Assembly (NCBI RefSeq): GCF_000719335.1
Contig: NZ_JOGB01000009.1
Coordinates: 62,001-126,000, forward strand
DNA from: Streptomyces sp. NRRL S-87
GTDB taxonomy: Bacteria > Actinomycetota > Actinomycetes > Streptomycetales > Streptomycetaceae
DNA length: 64,000 bases
Direction: 5' to 3'
The translations under genes were made by a program, and so were the position numbers. Positions 17,427 to 26,361 of the stretch are shown here, one piece after another; within the stretch, counting starts at the first letter, position 1; the number at the start of each line of letters is the position of its first letter. A model generated the notes under the pieces. It was not told where the DNA came from. It searched no databases and was given only the letters and a program-made list of their open reading frames with translations.

Positions 17427-19544
17427 ATGACGGCGGTACCGGTCAAGGGTGGCAGGCCCGACACCCCGGAGGACGAGAACGGGACGACCACCGGACCGGA
17501 GCCCGCCGACCGCGGGGCCGCCGGGGACCGGGAGGCCCCCTCGCCGGACTCCCCCGCCGGGGCGTCGACCCCGACTGCCGGCACCGACCCGGAGGCCGCT
17601 GACCGGACGGGCTCCGAGCCCGAGGCCGCCGCCGAGGCGCACTCGGACGCCTCGCCCGAGGCCGAGCACGGGCCCGAGCCCGAGCCCGAGCCGGCCGCGG
17701 CGGCGGACGCCACGCCGGCCGGCACCGCGCCGGAAGCCGACGACGAGCCCCCGGGCGACGCGCCCCCGACCCCTTCCTGGGCCCGGAAGGCCGGGGGCGG
17801 GGCGGTTGCGGACGCCACGACCGCAACCGTCGCGGACACCCCGCGCGACGCCGTGGACGCTGGTACCGACACCGACACCGACACCGACGCCGGTGCCGAC
17901 GCCGGTGCCGACGCCAGGACCGACACGGACACCGATGCCGGTACCGCCACCGCTATCAGTGCCGACGGCGGTGCCGAGGCCGACCCCGGTGCCGACACCG
18001 ACGCCGGTACCAAGACCGACACCGACGCAGGTGCCGACACCGGTACCGACGCTGCCGCTGACGCTGTCGGCACCGGGAAGGCCGGTACCGGTGCCGTCGA
18101 GCGGGACGTCGAGCGGACCAGCACGCTCGTCCCGCTCCGGCCGCTGGACGACACGGGTCGTCCGGCCGTCGGGCGCGCGCCCGCGTCGCGGGAGCCCGTC
18201 GCCGCCGCCGTGCCGGAGGCCACGACGGAGCAGCCGCTGCCACCGCTGGACCTGCTGGCGCAGCTGACGAACACCCCGCCGCCCGCCGAGACCACCACCC
18301 GCACCCTCGTCCGGCGCGTCAAGGTCTGGACCCCGCTCCTCGCCCTCCTCGTCGGCGTCTTCGCGGTCGTACAGGCGGTGCGCCCGCTGCCCGACCCCCA
18401 CCTGACGACGGACGGCGCGGCGTCCTCCGTCACGCTCGACGGCCGCTTCGACGTGCCCTGGCCGAAGGCCGGCCAGGGCGCGGTGCGCGTCCAGGGCTCC
18501 GGCACCATCGGCACCTTCGGCGCGCAGAAGCCGGTCCCGACCGCCAGCGTGGCCAAGGTGATGACGGCGTACGTCATCCTCAGGAACCACCCCCTCAAGA
18601 AGAACGAGGAGGGGCCGCAGATCGAGGTCGACGCCAAGGCCGTCCAGGACGGCACGGCGGAGCACGAGTCCCGGATCGTGGGCCTCGAGGCCGGCTCCGA
18701 GTTCAGCGAGCAGGACATGCTCAAGATGCTGATGATCCCCTCGGCCAACAACGTCGCGCGGCTGCTGGCGCGTTGGGACACCGGCAGCGACGACGTGACG
18801 GCGTTCGTGGCCAAGATGAACGCGGCCGCCGAGGAGCTGGGGATGACCGGCACCACGTACACCGACCCGAGCGGCCTCGACTCCACCACCGTGAGCACGG
18901 CGACCGACCAGCTCAAGCTGGCCCGGGCCGTCATGGAGTTCGACGTGTTCCGGCAGATCGTGGCGATGCCGAGCGCCAGGATCAAGGGCCTGGCGGAGCC
19001 GATCATCAACAACAACGGCGACCTGCTGCTGGCCGGACTCAGCATCAAGGGCATCAAGACCGGGTCGAGCACGCCGGCCGGCGGCGCCCTGATGTGGGCG
19101 GCGTACAAGACGGTGGGCGACAGGACGCCGCTGATCCTCGGCACCCTGATGGACCAGCACGTCTCGGGCCCGGACCCGAACGGCGGCAACAGCCTCACCC
19201 TGGTCAAGGACAACAGCAAGAAGATCATCGAGGCGGTGCGCGGGGCGCTGGCCTCGGCCGTGGTCGTCAAGAAGGGGCAGGTCGTCGGCTACCTGGACGA
19301 CCGACTCGGGGGCCGGACGCCGCTGGTGGCGACCCGGGACGCCACCGTGATCGGCGTCCCGGGCCAGAAGCTGGCCCTCACCCTCGGTACGGGCGGCAAG
19401 GGCCTCCCGCACGAGGCGAAGGCCGGCACGGTCGTCGGCAGCCTCACGGTCGGCCCGGCCGGCGACGCGACCGTCGTACCGGTGGCCGTGCGGACCGACC
19501 TGGTCGCGCCGTCCTTCGGCACGAAGCTGACCCGCACCGGCTGA
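17427..19544 (+). CDS. D-alanyl-D-alanine carboxypeptidase (PBP5-like) with acidic cytoplasmic tail
   Basis: 705 residues from an ATG at 17427; an in-frame ATG at 17346 is possible. Residues 1-290 are a low-complexity Asp/Ala/Thr/Gly/Glu region with many DTDTDAGADAG-type repeats. One membrane helix near 300-320 (LLALLVGVFAVVQAV) follows, then the penicillin-binding domain with SxxK at S374-K377 (SVAK), SxN at S439-N441 (SANN) and KTG at K544. It trims the stem peptide of peptidoglycan outside the membrane. The tail should be cytoplasmic; its function is unknown. Confidence 0.88.
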   Translation: MTAVPVKGGRPDTPEDENGTTTGPEPADRGAAGDREAPSPDSPAGASTPTAGTDPEAADRTGSEPEAAAEAHSDASPEAEHGPEPEPEPAAAADATPAGTAPEADDEPPGDAPPTPSWARKAGGGAVADATTATVADTPRDAVDAGTDTDTDTDAGADAGADARTDTDTDAGTATAISADGGAEADPGADTDAGTKTDTDAGADTGTDAAADAVGTGKAGTGAVERDVERTSTLVPLRPLDDTGRPAVGRAPASREPVAAAVPEATTEQPLPPLDLLAQLTNTPPPAETTTRTLVRRVKVWTPLLALLVGVFAVVQAVRPLPDPHLTTDGAASSVTLDGRFDVPWPKAGQGAVRVQGSGTIGTFGAQKPVPTASVAKVMTAYVILRNHPLKKNEEGPQIEVDAKAVQDGTAEHESRIVGLEAGSEFSEQDMLKMLMIPSANNVARLLARWDTGSDDVTAFVAKMNAAAEELGMTGTTYTDPSGLDSTTVSTATDQLKLARAVMEFDVFRQIVAMPSARIKGLAEPIINNNGDLLLAGLSIKGIKTGSSTPAGGALMWAAYKTVGDRTPLILGTLMDQHVSGPDPNGGNSLTLVKDNSKKIIEAVRGALASAVVVKKGQVVGYLDDRLGGRTPLVATRDATVIGVPGQKLALTLGTGGKGLPHEAKAGTVVGSLTVGPAGDATVVPVAVRTDLVAPSFGTKLTRTG

Positions 19545-19567
19545 CGGCCGGGACGGCCGGGGTCCGC

Positions 19568-20476
19568 TCAGGCGGCGCGGACCTCGGCCAGCACCGCCCG
19601 GACGACGTGCCGCGCGTTGGCCGCCATGGTCGGGTTCGTCGTGCGGTAGTACGGCAGGGCGATCAGCGCCTGCGAGAGGGTGCGCCCCCGGCCCCGGCGC
19701 CAGGTGGCCTCGTCCGCGCCCACGGCCTCGCGGAACACCGCCCGGGCGCCGGGCGGCAGCAGGTTCCACGCCGGGAACAGGTCGCAGGCGGGGTCGCCGG
19801 CGCCGACGCACCCGAAGTCGATGACGGCGCGGAGCCGGCCGTCCGCCACCAGCAGGTTGCCCGGCATGAGGTCGGCGTGCAGCCACACGGGCGGTCCGTC
19901 CCCGCCGGGGGCCCGCAGTGCGTCCTCCCAGACCGCGGTGACGGCGTCGCCGTCCACGCCCTCCTCCGGGATCCGGCGCAACTCCTCGATCGCGGCCCGC
20001 GTCGCCGCGTCCAGGAGGGCCAGGCGACCGCCCCGGTGGGCCACGGGAGCACCCGGCAGGGTCAGCCCGCGCATCGCCACCACGAAGGCGGCCAGGTCGG
20101 CGGCCAGCGCCTCGGGCCGGGTCAGCGCGCCCGCGACGGGGTTCTCCCCGGTCCGCCACCGGTAGACCGACCACGGCCAGGGGTAGCCCGCGGCCGGCCG
20201 GCCCTCCCCCAGCACCTCGGGGACCTCCGTGGGGAGCAGCGGAGCGAGGCGGGGCAGCCATTCCCGTTCCAGCACCACGTCCCCCGCGCCGCCTTCGAGC
20301 AGCGGCAGGCGTACGACCATGTCGCCGCCCAGTCGGAACATTGCGTTGACCGTGCCGCCGGAAGCGATCCGGGTCACCGGCAGTGCGGCCCAGCGGGGGA
20401 ACTGTCCGGCCACCAGCTGCCGCACCAGGTCCTCGTCGACGGGGTACTGACCGGGGTGCATCTGTCCTGTGCTCAC
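19568..20476 (-). CDS. Aminoglycoside phosphotransferase-family kinase
   Basis: 302 residues, GTG at 20476. The APH/choline-kinase fold shows the catalytic Brenner motif VWLHADLMPGNLLV and the metal-binding VIDFGCVGAGDPACDL. The N-lobe has the Gly-rich IASGGTVNAMFRLGGDMVVRLP. These housekeeping-type relatives phosphorylate small alcohols or unknown compounds; resistance to an aminoglycoside is not implied. It converges on the carboxypeptidase gene and stands alone. The ribosome site is weak. Confidence 0.85.
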   Translation of the reverse strand: MSTGQMHPGQYPVDEDLVRQLVAGQFPRWAALPVTRIASGGTVNAMFRLGGDMVVRLPLLEGGAGDVVLEREWLPRLAPLLPTEVPEVLGEGRPAAGYPWPWSVYRWRTGENPVAGALTRPEALAADLAAFVVAMRGLTLPGAPVAHRGGRLALLDAATRAAIEELRRIPEEGVDGDAVTAVWEDALRAPGGDGPPVWLHADLMPGNLLVADGRLRAVIDFGCVGAGDPACDLFPAWNLLPPGARAVFREAVGADEATWRRGRGRTLSQALIALPYYRTTNPTMAANARHVVRAVLAEVRAA

Positions 20477-20564
20477 GGGTGCCCATCCGATCCCGGCCGC
20501 CGGCGGCGGTCAAACGCTTTTCCCGGCCGGTCGGACCGCGGCCCGCCGTGGGTACGCTCCGTTC

Positions 20565-20786
20565 ATGGACGCGGAGATGAGCATGGTGGGCCTGACCGGA
20601 CGGGTGACCGGGACCGTCGGGCCGGGGTTGGTGGGCGAGGTGATCGTACGGATCCGGGGCGGGGCGGAGCACTTCCTCGCCTACCCGGCGTTGGGGAGCG
20701 AGCGCATCGAGGTGGGCACGGTCGTGACGATCGTGGAGTACCTGCCGCCGCGGACGGTGTACGTGAGCGCCGCGTACGGGATCTGA
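20565..20786 (+). CDS. Small beta-rich NfeD-like protein upstream of flotillin
   Basis: 73 residues from an ATG at 20565; an ATG at 20583 has the better ribosome site (GGAG, six bases) and would give 67 residues. The sequence MVGLTGRVTGTVGPGLVGEVIVRIRGG followed by strand-rich segments ending in TVVTIVEYLPPRTVYV looks like the OB-fold part of NfeD proteins, which pair with flotillins. It is about 200 bases upstream of a flotillin gene on the same strand, supporting the pairing. Confidence 0.65.
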   Translation: MDAEMSMVGLTGRVTGTVGPGLVGEVIVRIRGGAEHFLAYPALGSERIEVGTVVTIVEYLPPRTVYVSAAYGI

Positions 20787-20988
20787 GCGGTCCGTCCTCC
20801 GCCGCGGGCCGGCCCACCACCCGACCGCGGCCGCCGACCGCCGACCGCGCCGACCGCGCCGACCGCGCCGACCTGTATGTATCAAGATTGCGCTAAAGAT
20901 CGCGCGGCCCCTTCACCCCGCCCCCGCCGAGGAGCACACTCCCCTCTCACCGGTGCCGAACGGGCACCGCACTAAGGGGGCGTTGCCG

Positions 20989-22497
20989 ATGGTCGTCGGC
21001 GTCGTGGCGGGCATGGTGCTCGCCGCACTACTGGTTCTGATCGGCCTGTTCAAGCTCATGTGGCGGGTGGCCGAGCCGAACGAGGCACTCGTCATCTCCG
21101 GTTCGGCCCACAAGACCGAAGGACTGGGCGAGGGCATGGGGTTCCGGATCGTCACCGGACGCGGAACCCTGGTCATCCCGGGCGTGCAGGCGGTCCGCAA
21201 GCTGTCGCTGGACCTCAACGAGACCCAGCTGTCGGTGGACTGCGTGACCCAGCAGGGCATTCCGCTGCGGGTCAAGGGCGTGGTCATCTTCAAGGTCGGC
21301 GACGACTACGTGTCGATCGCGAACGCCGCGCGCCGCTTCCTCGACCAGCAGAAGATGATGCCGGAGCGGGTGCACATCGTCTTCGCCGGTCATCTCCGGT
21401 CCATCGTGGGCGGGTTGACGGTCGAGGACATGATCCGCGACCGCGAGAAGCTGACCGGTCAGACCCGGGCGGCCTGCGGCACGGAGATGGAGAAGCTCGG
21501 CCTGATCGTCGACTCGCTGCAGATCCACGAGATCGAGGACCCGACCGGCTACATCAAGAACCTCGCGATGCCGCACGCCGCGGCCGTCCAGCGGGACGCG
21601 CGGATCGCGCAGGCCGAGGCGAACCGGCTGGCGACGGAGGCCGAGCAGACCGCGCAGGCGCGGATGGCCGAGGCGACCCGGGACAGCGAGATCCTGCAGG
21701 CCGGCTACCAGGCGGAGCGGGACAAGGCCGCCGCGGCCGCGCGGCAGGCCGGCCCGCTGGCCGAGGCGGCGGCCCGCCAGGAGGTCGTGGTCCAGGAGAC
21801 GCGGGTGGCCGAGCTGGAGGCGCACCGGCGCGAGCAGCAGCTCCAGGCCGACGTACGCAAGCCCGCCGACGCCAAGGCGTACGAGAAGCGGACCCTGGCC
21901 GAGGCGGAGCGCGACGCGCGCATCTCCGGAGCGCAGGCCAAGGCGCGGGAGACCGAGCTGGCGGCGGCGGCCGAGGCGACGCGGGTGAAGGCGGCCGCGG
22001 CGGCCGAGGCCCAGGCGACGGAGGCGCGCGGACTGGCCGCCGCGACGGCGACCCGGGCCACCGGTGAGGCAGAGGCCGCGGCCACGCAGGCCAAGGGTCT
22101 GGCGGTGGCGGAGTCGGCGCGGGCGAAGGGCCTCGCCGAGGCCGAGGCGATCAAGGCCCGGGCGTCGGCGCTGGCGGAGAACCAGGAGGCCGTGGTCGCG
22201 CAGCAGCTGGCGGAGAACTGGCCCAAGATCGTGGAGGCGGGGGCCTCGGCCTTCGGCAACGTGGAGCACATGGTGCTGCTCAACGGCGCCGAGGGCATGT
22301 CGGAGCTGTTCGCCAAGGCGCTGACGATGGGGGGCACGGGGCTGGGGCTGGCGCGCCAGCTGCTGGCCACGATGAACCAGGGCGGGGCCGACCAGGTTCC
22401 CGAGGCGCGGCGGGCGAACGGGACCCGCCCGGCCGCCGCGGAGGCCACCGCCCGTACCCCGATTCCCGTCGAGGACGGGGGCCCGGGCCCGGCCTGA
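20989..22497 (+). CDS. Flotillin-family SPFH-domain membrane protein
   Basis: 502 residues from an ATG at 20989, chosen because AAGGGGG lies eight bases upstream; a GTG at 20953 would add 12 residues. A single N-terminal membrane helix (GVVAGMVLAALLVLIGLFKL) leads to an SPFH/band-7 domain (about 25-200). An Ala/Glu-rich coiled coil follows (about 200-420), with the EA repeats typical of flotillins. The C-terminus has the flotillin segment AENWPKIVEAGASAFGNVEHMVLLNG. It is expected to scaffold membrane microdomains. The small NfeD-like protein upstream is the likely partner. Confidence 0.9.
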   Translation: MVVGVVAGMVLAALLVLIGLFKLMWRVAEPNEALVISGSAHKTEGLGEGMGFRIVTGRGTLVIPGVQAVRKLSLDLNETQLSVDCVTQQGIPLRVKGVVIFKVGDDYVSIANAARRFLDQQKMMPERVHIVFAGHLRSIVGGLTVEDMIRDREKLTGQTRAACGTEMEKLGLIVDSLQIHEIEDPTGYIKNLAMPHAAAVQRDARIAQAEANRLATEAEQTAQARMAEATRDSEILQAGYQAERDKAAAAARQAGPLAEAAARQEVVVQETRVAELEAHRREQQLQADVRKPADAKAYEKRTLAEAERDARISGAQAKARETELAAAAEATRVKAAAAAEAQATEARGLAAATATRATGEAEAAATQAKGLAVAESARAKGLAEAEAIKARASALAENQEAVVAQQLAENWPKIVEAGASAFGNVEHMVLLNGAEGMSELFAKALTMGGTGLGLARQLLATMNQGGADQVPEARRANGTRPAAAEATARTPIPVEDGGPGPA

Positions 22498-22572
22498 CCC
22501 CCCTGACGGCGGTCCGGTCCCCGAGGTCCCGCACGGGTCACGGCGGGCCCGGACCGTCCGACCGGAACGCGG

Positions 22573-22608
22573 CGGAGCCGGTACCCCCTCGAGGGGGTAC
22601 CGGCTCCG
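22573..22608. terminator. Perfect 36-base palindromic terminator
   Basis: The arms CGGAGCCGGTACCCCCTC (22573-22590) and its complement (22591-22608) form an 18-base stem between the convergent flotillin and M64 peptidase genes. Confidence 0.85.
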
Positions 22609-22639
22609 TGTCGTCGTCACCTCGGTCCGGCGGACCGGA

Positions 22640-23998
22640 TCAGAGGCGGACCTTCCAGTTCACCGAGGTGCGCAGGGTCTTGGCGACCTTCGGGTCGCGC
22701 ACCGACGGGGTGCGGTCCTCGACGCGCACGGTCAGCTTGTGCACGGCGCGGTCGGCCAGCTCGGCCTTGACGTCCGTGACCTTGACCGCGGTGCGGCCGG
22801 CGAGGCGGGTGACCTCCTTGCCGTCGACGAACCAGCGGACCTTCAGCTTGCGGCCGTTGGCGGTGTAGATCGTCGGCACGGTGACCTTGGCGGTGGCACC
22901 CGTGCGCAGCGTGAGGTCGGTGCGGGTCCCCGGGGTCGCGATGCGGGCGTGGCGGTAGAAGCCGCCGATCATCGACTCGACGCCCGGCAGGTTGAAGGGC
23001 ACGCCGAGGATGCGCATCAGCGAGTTGTCCGTGGGCCGGTACAGGCCGTGGACGTAGTAGCCCGCGCCCTCGAAGGAGCCGACCCTGCCGCCGTCGGGCG
23101 ACTTCTCGCCGATCCAGCGGTACCACTTGGCGCGGTTGGCCTTCAGCTGGGCGGCGGTCAGCTTGGAGATGTTGCTGTCGCCGGGCTCGGGGCCGGTGTA
23201 GCGGTCGTACGGGTAGTCGTACTCGTCGGCGAGCTTGCCCAGGGAGTGGCCGGTCTCGTGGATGGCGACCTGGCCGGACTGCTCGTTGCCCGCGGAGGCG
23301 GTGGAGATGCCCTCGTAGCCGTAGCGGGCGCTGCGCTGGTTGTAGCCCGCGCCGCCGTACTTCTTGCTGTTGGAGAGGACGATCACCAGGTCGGCGTCGG
23401 GGGCCTTGGCGACGTACTTGTCGACCTTGGTCTGGTCGACGCACAGCAGCCGCTCGATGTCGTCGCACCAGAAGTACGAGCCGAGGGCGGTGTTGCGGTG
23501 GACGCCCTTGCTCGGGTCGCCGCTGACGCCCGAGTCGTGCGAGACGGCGTCGACGGTCCAGACGTTGAAGAGGTTCTTGTACGTCTTGTACGGCTCGACG
23601 GCGGTGATGTTCGCCCACTTGGCCTTGGCCTGCGTGTGGAACGTGCCGAGCTGGGAGGCCGTGTAGCCGTCGCCGATGATGACGACGTCCAGGCGGTCGG
23701 AGGTGCGGCCGTGGTTGATCAGCTTGGTGACCGTGCCGTCCAGGGCCGCCGCGGCCGGCGAGAGGGGCGCGGCGGGCTTGGTGTCGGTCGAGCCGGCCGG
23801 GACCTCGGTGTGGCCGGAGCCGGCGGTCTTGCCGAACTCCGGGCCCGGGATCTCGACCTCGACGGTCGGCGTGCCCGGGGCCTTGGCGCCGGACTCCTCC
23901 GGGCGGGCGCTGGCGGCGCCCGGAGTGGCGGCGAGCAGGGCGGCCGTGGTCGCGGCCACACCGGCGGCGGCAATGGCTCTGCGCAGGTTTGCGCGCAT
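22640..23998 (-). CDS. Secreted M64-family zinc metallopeptidase
   Basis: 452 residues, ATG at 23998 with AAAGGAA just upstream. The signal peptide ends near GAASARP. A Pro/Gly linker is followed by the M64 (IgA-peptidase-type) domain. It opens DRLDVVIIGDGYTA and includes FNVWTVDAVSHDSGVS and the zinc site HETGHSLGKLADEY (H247, E248, H251, with a later acidic residue as third ligand). A C-terminal beta domain, about 110 residues, resembles an Ig-like accessory module. It is divergent from an XRE regulator across a nested palindrome, which suggests direct control. Confidence 0.9.
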   Translation of the reverse strand: MRANLRRAIAAAGVAATTAALLAATPGAASARPEESGAKAPGTPTVEVEIPGPEFGKTAGSGHTEVPAGSTDTKPAAPLSPAAAALDGTVTKLINHGRTSDRLDVVIIGDGYTASQLGTFHTQAKAKWANITAVEPYKTYKNLFNVWTVDAVSHDSGVSGDPSKGVHRNTALGSYFWCDDIERLLCVDQTKVDKYVAKAPDADLVIVLSNSKKYGGAGYNQRSARYGYEGISTASAGNEQSGQVAIHETGHSLGKLADEYDYPYDRYTGPEPGDSNISKLTAAQLKANRAKWYRWIGEKSPDGGRVGSFEGAGYYVHGLYRPTDNSLMRILGVPFNLPGVESMIGGFYRHARIATPGTRTDLTLRTGATAKVTVPTIYTANGRKLKVRWFVDGKEVTRLAGRTAVKVTDVKAELADRAVHKLTVRVEDRTPSVRDPKVAKTLRTSVNWKVRL

Positions 23999-24020
23999 GT
24001 GTTCCTTTCCCCGTACTGCA

Positions 24021-24060
24021 GTTAAGTCATTTGATAAGTTCAATGAACCGGTGGCTTAAC
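24021..24060. promoter_or_regulatory. Nested palindrome in the divergent M64/XRE promoter region
   Basis: GTTAAG (24021-24026) mirrors CTTAAC (24055-24060), and inside it TCATT (24027-24031) mirrors AATGA (24042-24046). The stretch is AT-rich against its surroundings and sits between the divergent starts, so it is a likely operator-promoter for both. Confidence 0.45.
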
Positions 24061-24149
24061 CTAGGGGGCACAGAAGCCCTGCGCAATGGTCTACTTTCCG
24101 TCACCAACCGGACGCGGACGGGGAGTTGGGGAGCGAAGGGGCAAGCGCC

Positions 24150-25496
24150 GTGGACGAAACCACCGAAATAGGACGTCGCGTACAGCGGCTTCGGGCCGAA
24201 CGCGGCCTGACGCAACGCCAGTTGGCGCACCCCGAGTACACCCCGGCGTACATCTCCACCCTGGAGTCCGGCAGGGTCCGCCCCTCCGAGGCGGCACTGC
24301 GCTTCCTCGCCCGGCGGCTGGGCGTCTCCTACGAGGAACTGGCCACCGGCCGCCCCGACCGGCTCGGCACCGAACTGCGCCTCGCCCTCACCGACGCGCA
24401 GCGGGAGCTCACCACCGGAGCCGCCGACGACGCCGCGGTGCGCTACCGGCGCGCCCTGACCGACGCCGAGCACCTGGGCCTGGCGGCCGAACAGGCCGAG
24501 GCGCTCCTCGGCCTCGGCGACTGCGCCCTGGAGACCGGCGAACTCTCCGACGCCCGGCGCCACTTCGAGTCCGCCGAGCACCTGCTGGTGACGGCCGGCC
24601 AGCCGCTGCCGCGGCGGGCCCGGGCCGTCCGCGGCCGGGCCGTCGCCCACCTGCTGGCCGGTGAACTGCGGTACGCCTGCTACCTGCTCGAGTCCGCCAT
24701 CGACGAGCTGACCGAGAGCGGACTGGCCGACCCCGAGGCCCTGGTCCTGCTCTACGCGGCCGTCATCGGCCCGTACATGGACATGGGCGCCCACGCCCGC
24801 GCCGCACACGCGGCCGAACTGGCCCTGGCGCTCGCCCCCCAGGTCGCCGACCCGGCGCTGGTGGCCGGGATGCACCGGCAGGTGGCCCGTACGTTCCTGG
24901 CCGAGGGCCGGGTCGCGGAGGCGGACGCCTCACTGGCCAAGGCCCAGGAGATCTACGGGCAGCTGCGGCTGCGCACCGATCTGGCCCACTGCCACTGGAT
25001 GCGCGGCTACGTCCACGCCCAGCACGGCGAGCTCGAGTCCGCCGAGCGCGAGCTGCGCACCGCCCGGGAGATGCTGACCGCCAAGCGGGCGGTGCTGTTC
25101 GCCGCCCAGGTGGAGGTGGAACTGGCCGACGTGCTGAGGCGGCTGGGGCGCCACGAGGAGGCGTCCGGCCTCCTGTCGGCGCTGCTGGACCTGGACGCCG
25201 GTCACGGCGCGGTGCACGCCGGGGGCGCCCACCGCCTGCTCGGCCTGATCCACGAGGAGCGGGGGGACACCGAGGGCGCCGAGGAGCACTACGTGCAGGC
25301 GCTCGCGCTCCTGGAGCGCAGCGGGGCGACCGGGGACCTCGCGGACCTGTGCCGGCTGCTGGGCGACCTGCTGCGGCGCTCGGGCCGGATCGAGGCGGCC
25401 CTCGACGCCTACCGCACCGGCCTCGGCCACCGGGCGGCCCCCGGCACCACCACGCTCGGCCCGGCGCCCGCGGGGCCGCGGCTGCCGGCCGCCTGA
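24150..25496 (+). CDS. XRE-family regulator with TPR repeats
   Basis: 448 residues; GTG at 24150 with GAAGGGGC upstream. An N-terminal helix-turn-helix (about 5-65) reads GRRVQRLRAERGLTQRQLA, then TPAYISTLESGRVRPSEAAL. The remaining 370 residues are helical TPR repeats, as in Streptomyces transcriptional regulators that bind peptides or proteins. A Pro/Gly tail ends the protein. Its start faces the M64 peptidase, so this peptidase is the first target to consider. Confidence 0.87.
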   Translation: MDETTEIGRRVQRLRAERGLTQRQLAHPEYTPAYISTLESGRVRPSEAALRFLARRLGVSYEELATGRPDRLGTELRLALTDAQRELTTGAADDAAVRYRRALTDAEHLGLAAEQAEALLGLGDCALETGELSDARRHFESAEHLLVTAGQPLPRRARAVRGRAVAHLLAGELRYACYLLESAIDELTESGLADPEALVLLYAAVIGPYMDMGAHARAAHAAELALALAPQVADPALVAGMHRQVARTFLAEGRVAEADASLAKAQEIYGQLRLRTDLAHCHWMRGYVHAQHGELESAERELRTAREMLTAKRAVLFAAQVEVELADVLRRLGRHEEASGLLSALLDLDAGHGAVHAGGAHRLLGLIHEERGDTEGAEEHYVQALALLERSGATGDLADLCRLLGDLLRRSGRIEAALDAYRTGLGHRAAPGTTTLGPAPAGPRLPAA

Positions 25497-25529
25497 CCCC
25501 GGCCTCCACCGGGCGGGCCCGCCGGGCGT

Positions 25530-26117
25530 TCAGCGGGTCAGGGCGGTCGCCATCTGCGGATAGTCGAGCACCAGGCCGTGCTCGTCGACCTCCAGATCGC
25601 TGCGGAAGGTGCCGGACTCGATGCGGATCCGCGCCCCGTGCTCGGCGCGCGCCAGGTGCGTGTACGTCTGGACGGGCGACCGCACCGTGAGCTCCGGCAC
25701 CGACACCCAGGCCGTCGTGAACCGCCTCGGCCCCTCCCCCGATCCCCGGTGCAGGCCGTGCCGGAGCACCGGCATGGTGTTGGTCAGCGGGCTCATCCCG
25801 AGGTCGCAGTCGAGCGCGCCGGCGAGCTCCGGGCGCGGCCGGCCGTCCGCCGTCCACCGGCCTTCCGTGTCGCGCCGCAGGTCCAGAGTGCGCACCGCCG
25901 ACGCCGTCTCGATCGTCACCGCCAGCCGCCGGGTGACGAACCCGGGGCCGGTCTCGAGCTCGTACGCGACCCAGTACGGCTCGGGCGCGAGCCCGACGGC
26001 CCTGCCCCGGGCGCTCAGGCCCGTCTCCCCGAGGTCGATCCACGCCGTCTCGTAACCGCGGCTGGGCAGGATCTCCCAGGTCCGGACGAACGGGTCGACA
26101 GTGGACTTCTCGGTCAT
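25530..26117 (-). CDS. Putative glycolipid-binding domain protein (PF06475-like)
   Basis: 195 residues from an ATG at 26117. The pattern of short strands (YETAWIDLGETGLSARGRAVG, then PYWVAYELETGPGFVTRRLAVTI with the break kept short here) fits the putative glycolipid-binding family known from Pseudomonas structures, a beta-sheet lipid-binding fold. No signal peptide. Biological role unknown. The last residues form DYPQMATALTR. It is monocistronic; recognition is by overall pattern. Confidence 0.6.
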   Translation of the reverse strand: MTEKSTVDPFVRTWEILPSRGYETAWIDLGETGLSARGRAVGLAPEPYWVAYELETGPGFVTRRLAVTIETASAVRTLDLRRDTEGRWTADGRPRPELAGALDCDLGMSPLTNTMPVLRHGLHRGSGEGPRRFTTAWVSVPELTVRSPVQTYTHLARAEHGARIRIESGTFRSDLEVDEHGLVLDYPQMATALTR

Positions 26118-26361
26118 ACACGGCAGCGTAGCCCTTCGGGCACCGACCGATGGGTTCCGGGCCGTCGGACGGTCATCACCGCGTCCGATCCGGCGGGCCC
26201 ACCCGGGGGCCGCCGGCGACCCGCCGCACCCGGAGGAGCACGCCATGACGGCCGGCGGACGAGCGCTCCCGCAGGGCCATCGCGTTCCTGCTCGGCCGGC
26301 GCAACAGGGCCTCATGGCCGAGGGGCTGGTCGGCGGACTGCGGATGTGCACCTTCCCGGTC

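Noticed and set aside
19568..20476. Aminoglycoside resistance gene
   Set aside because: The fold is APH-like, but such kinases are common in Streptomyces with other substrates, and no resistance or biosynthetic context is present.
16160..20885. Minus-strand frames of over 1000 codons opposite the channel, carboxypeptidase and small genes
   Set aside because: They are antisense to genes with clear motifs and have no domain, ribosome site or sensible composition of their own.
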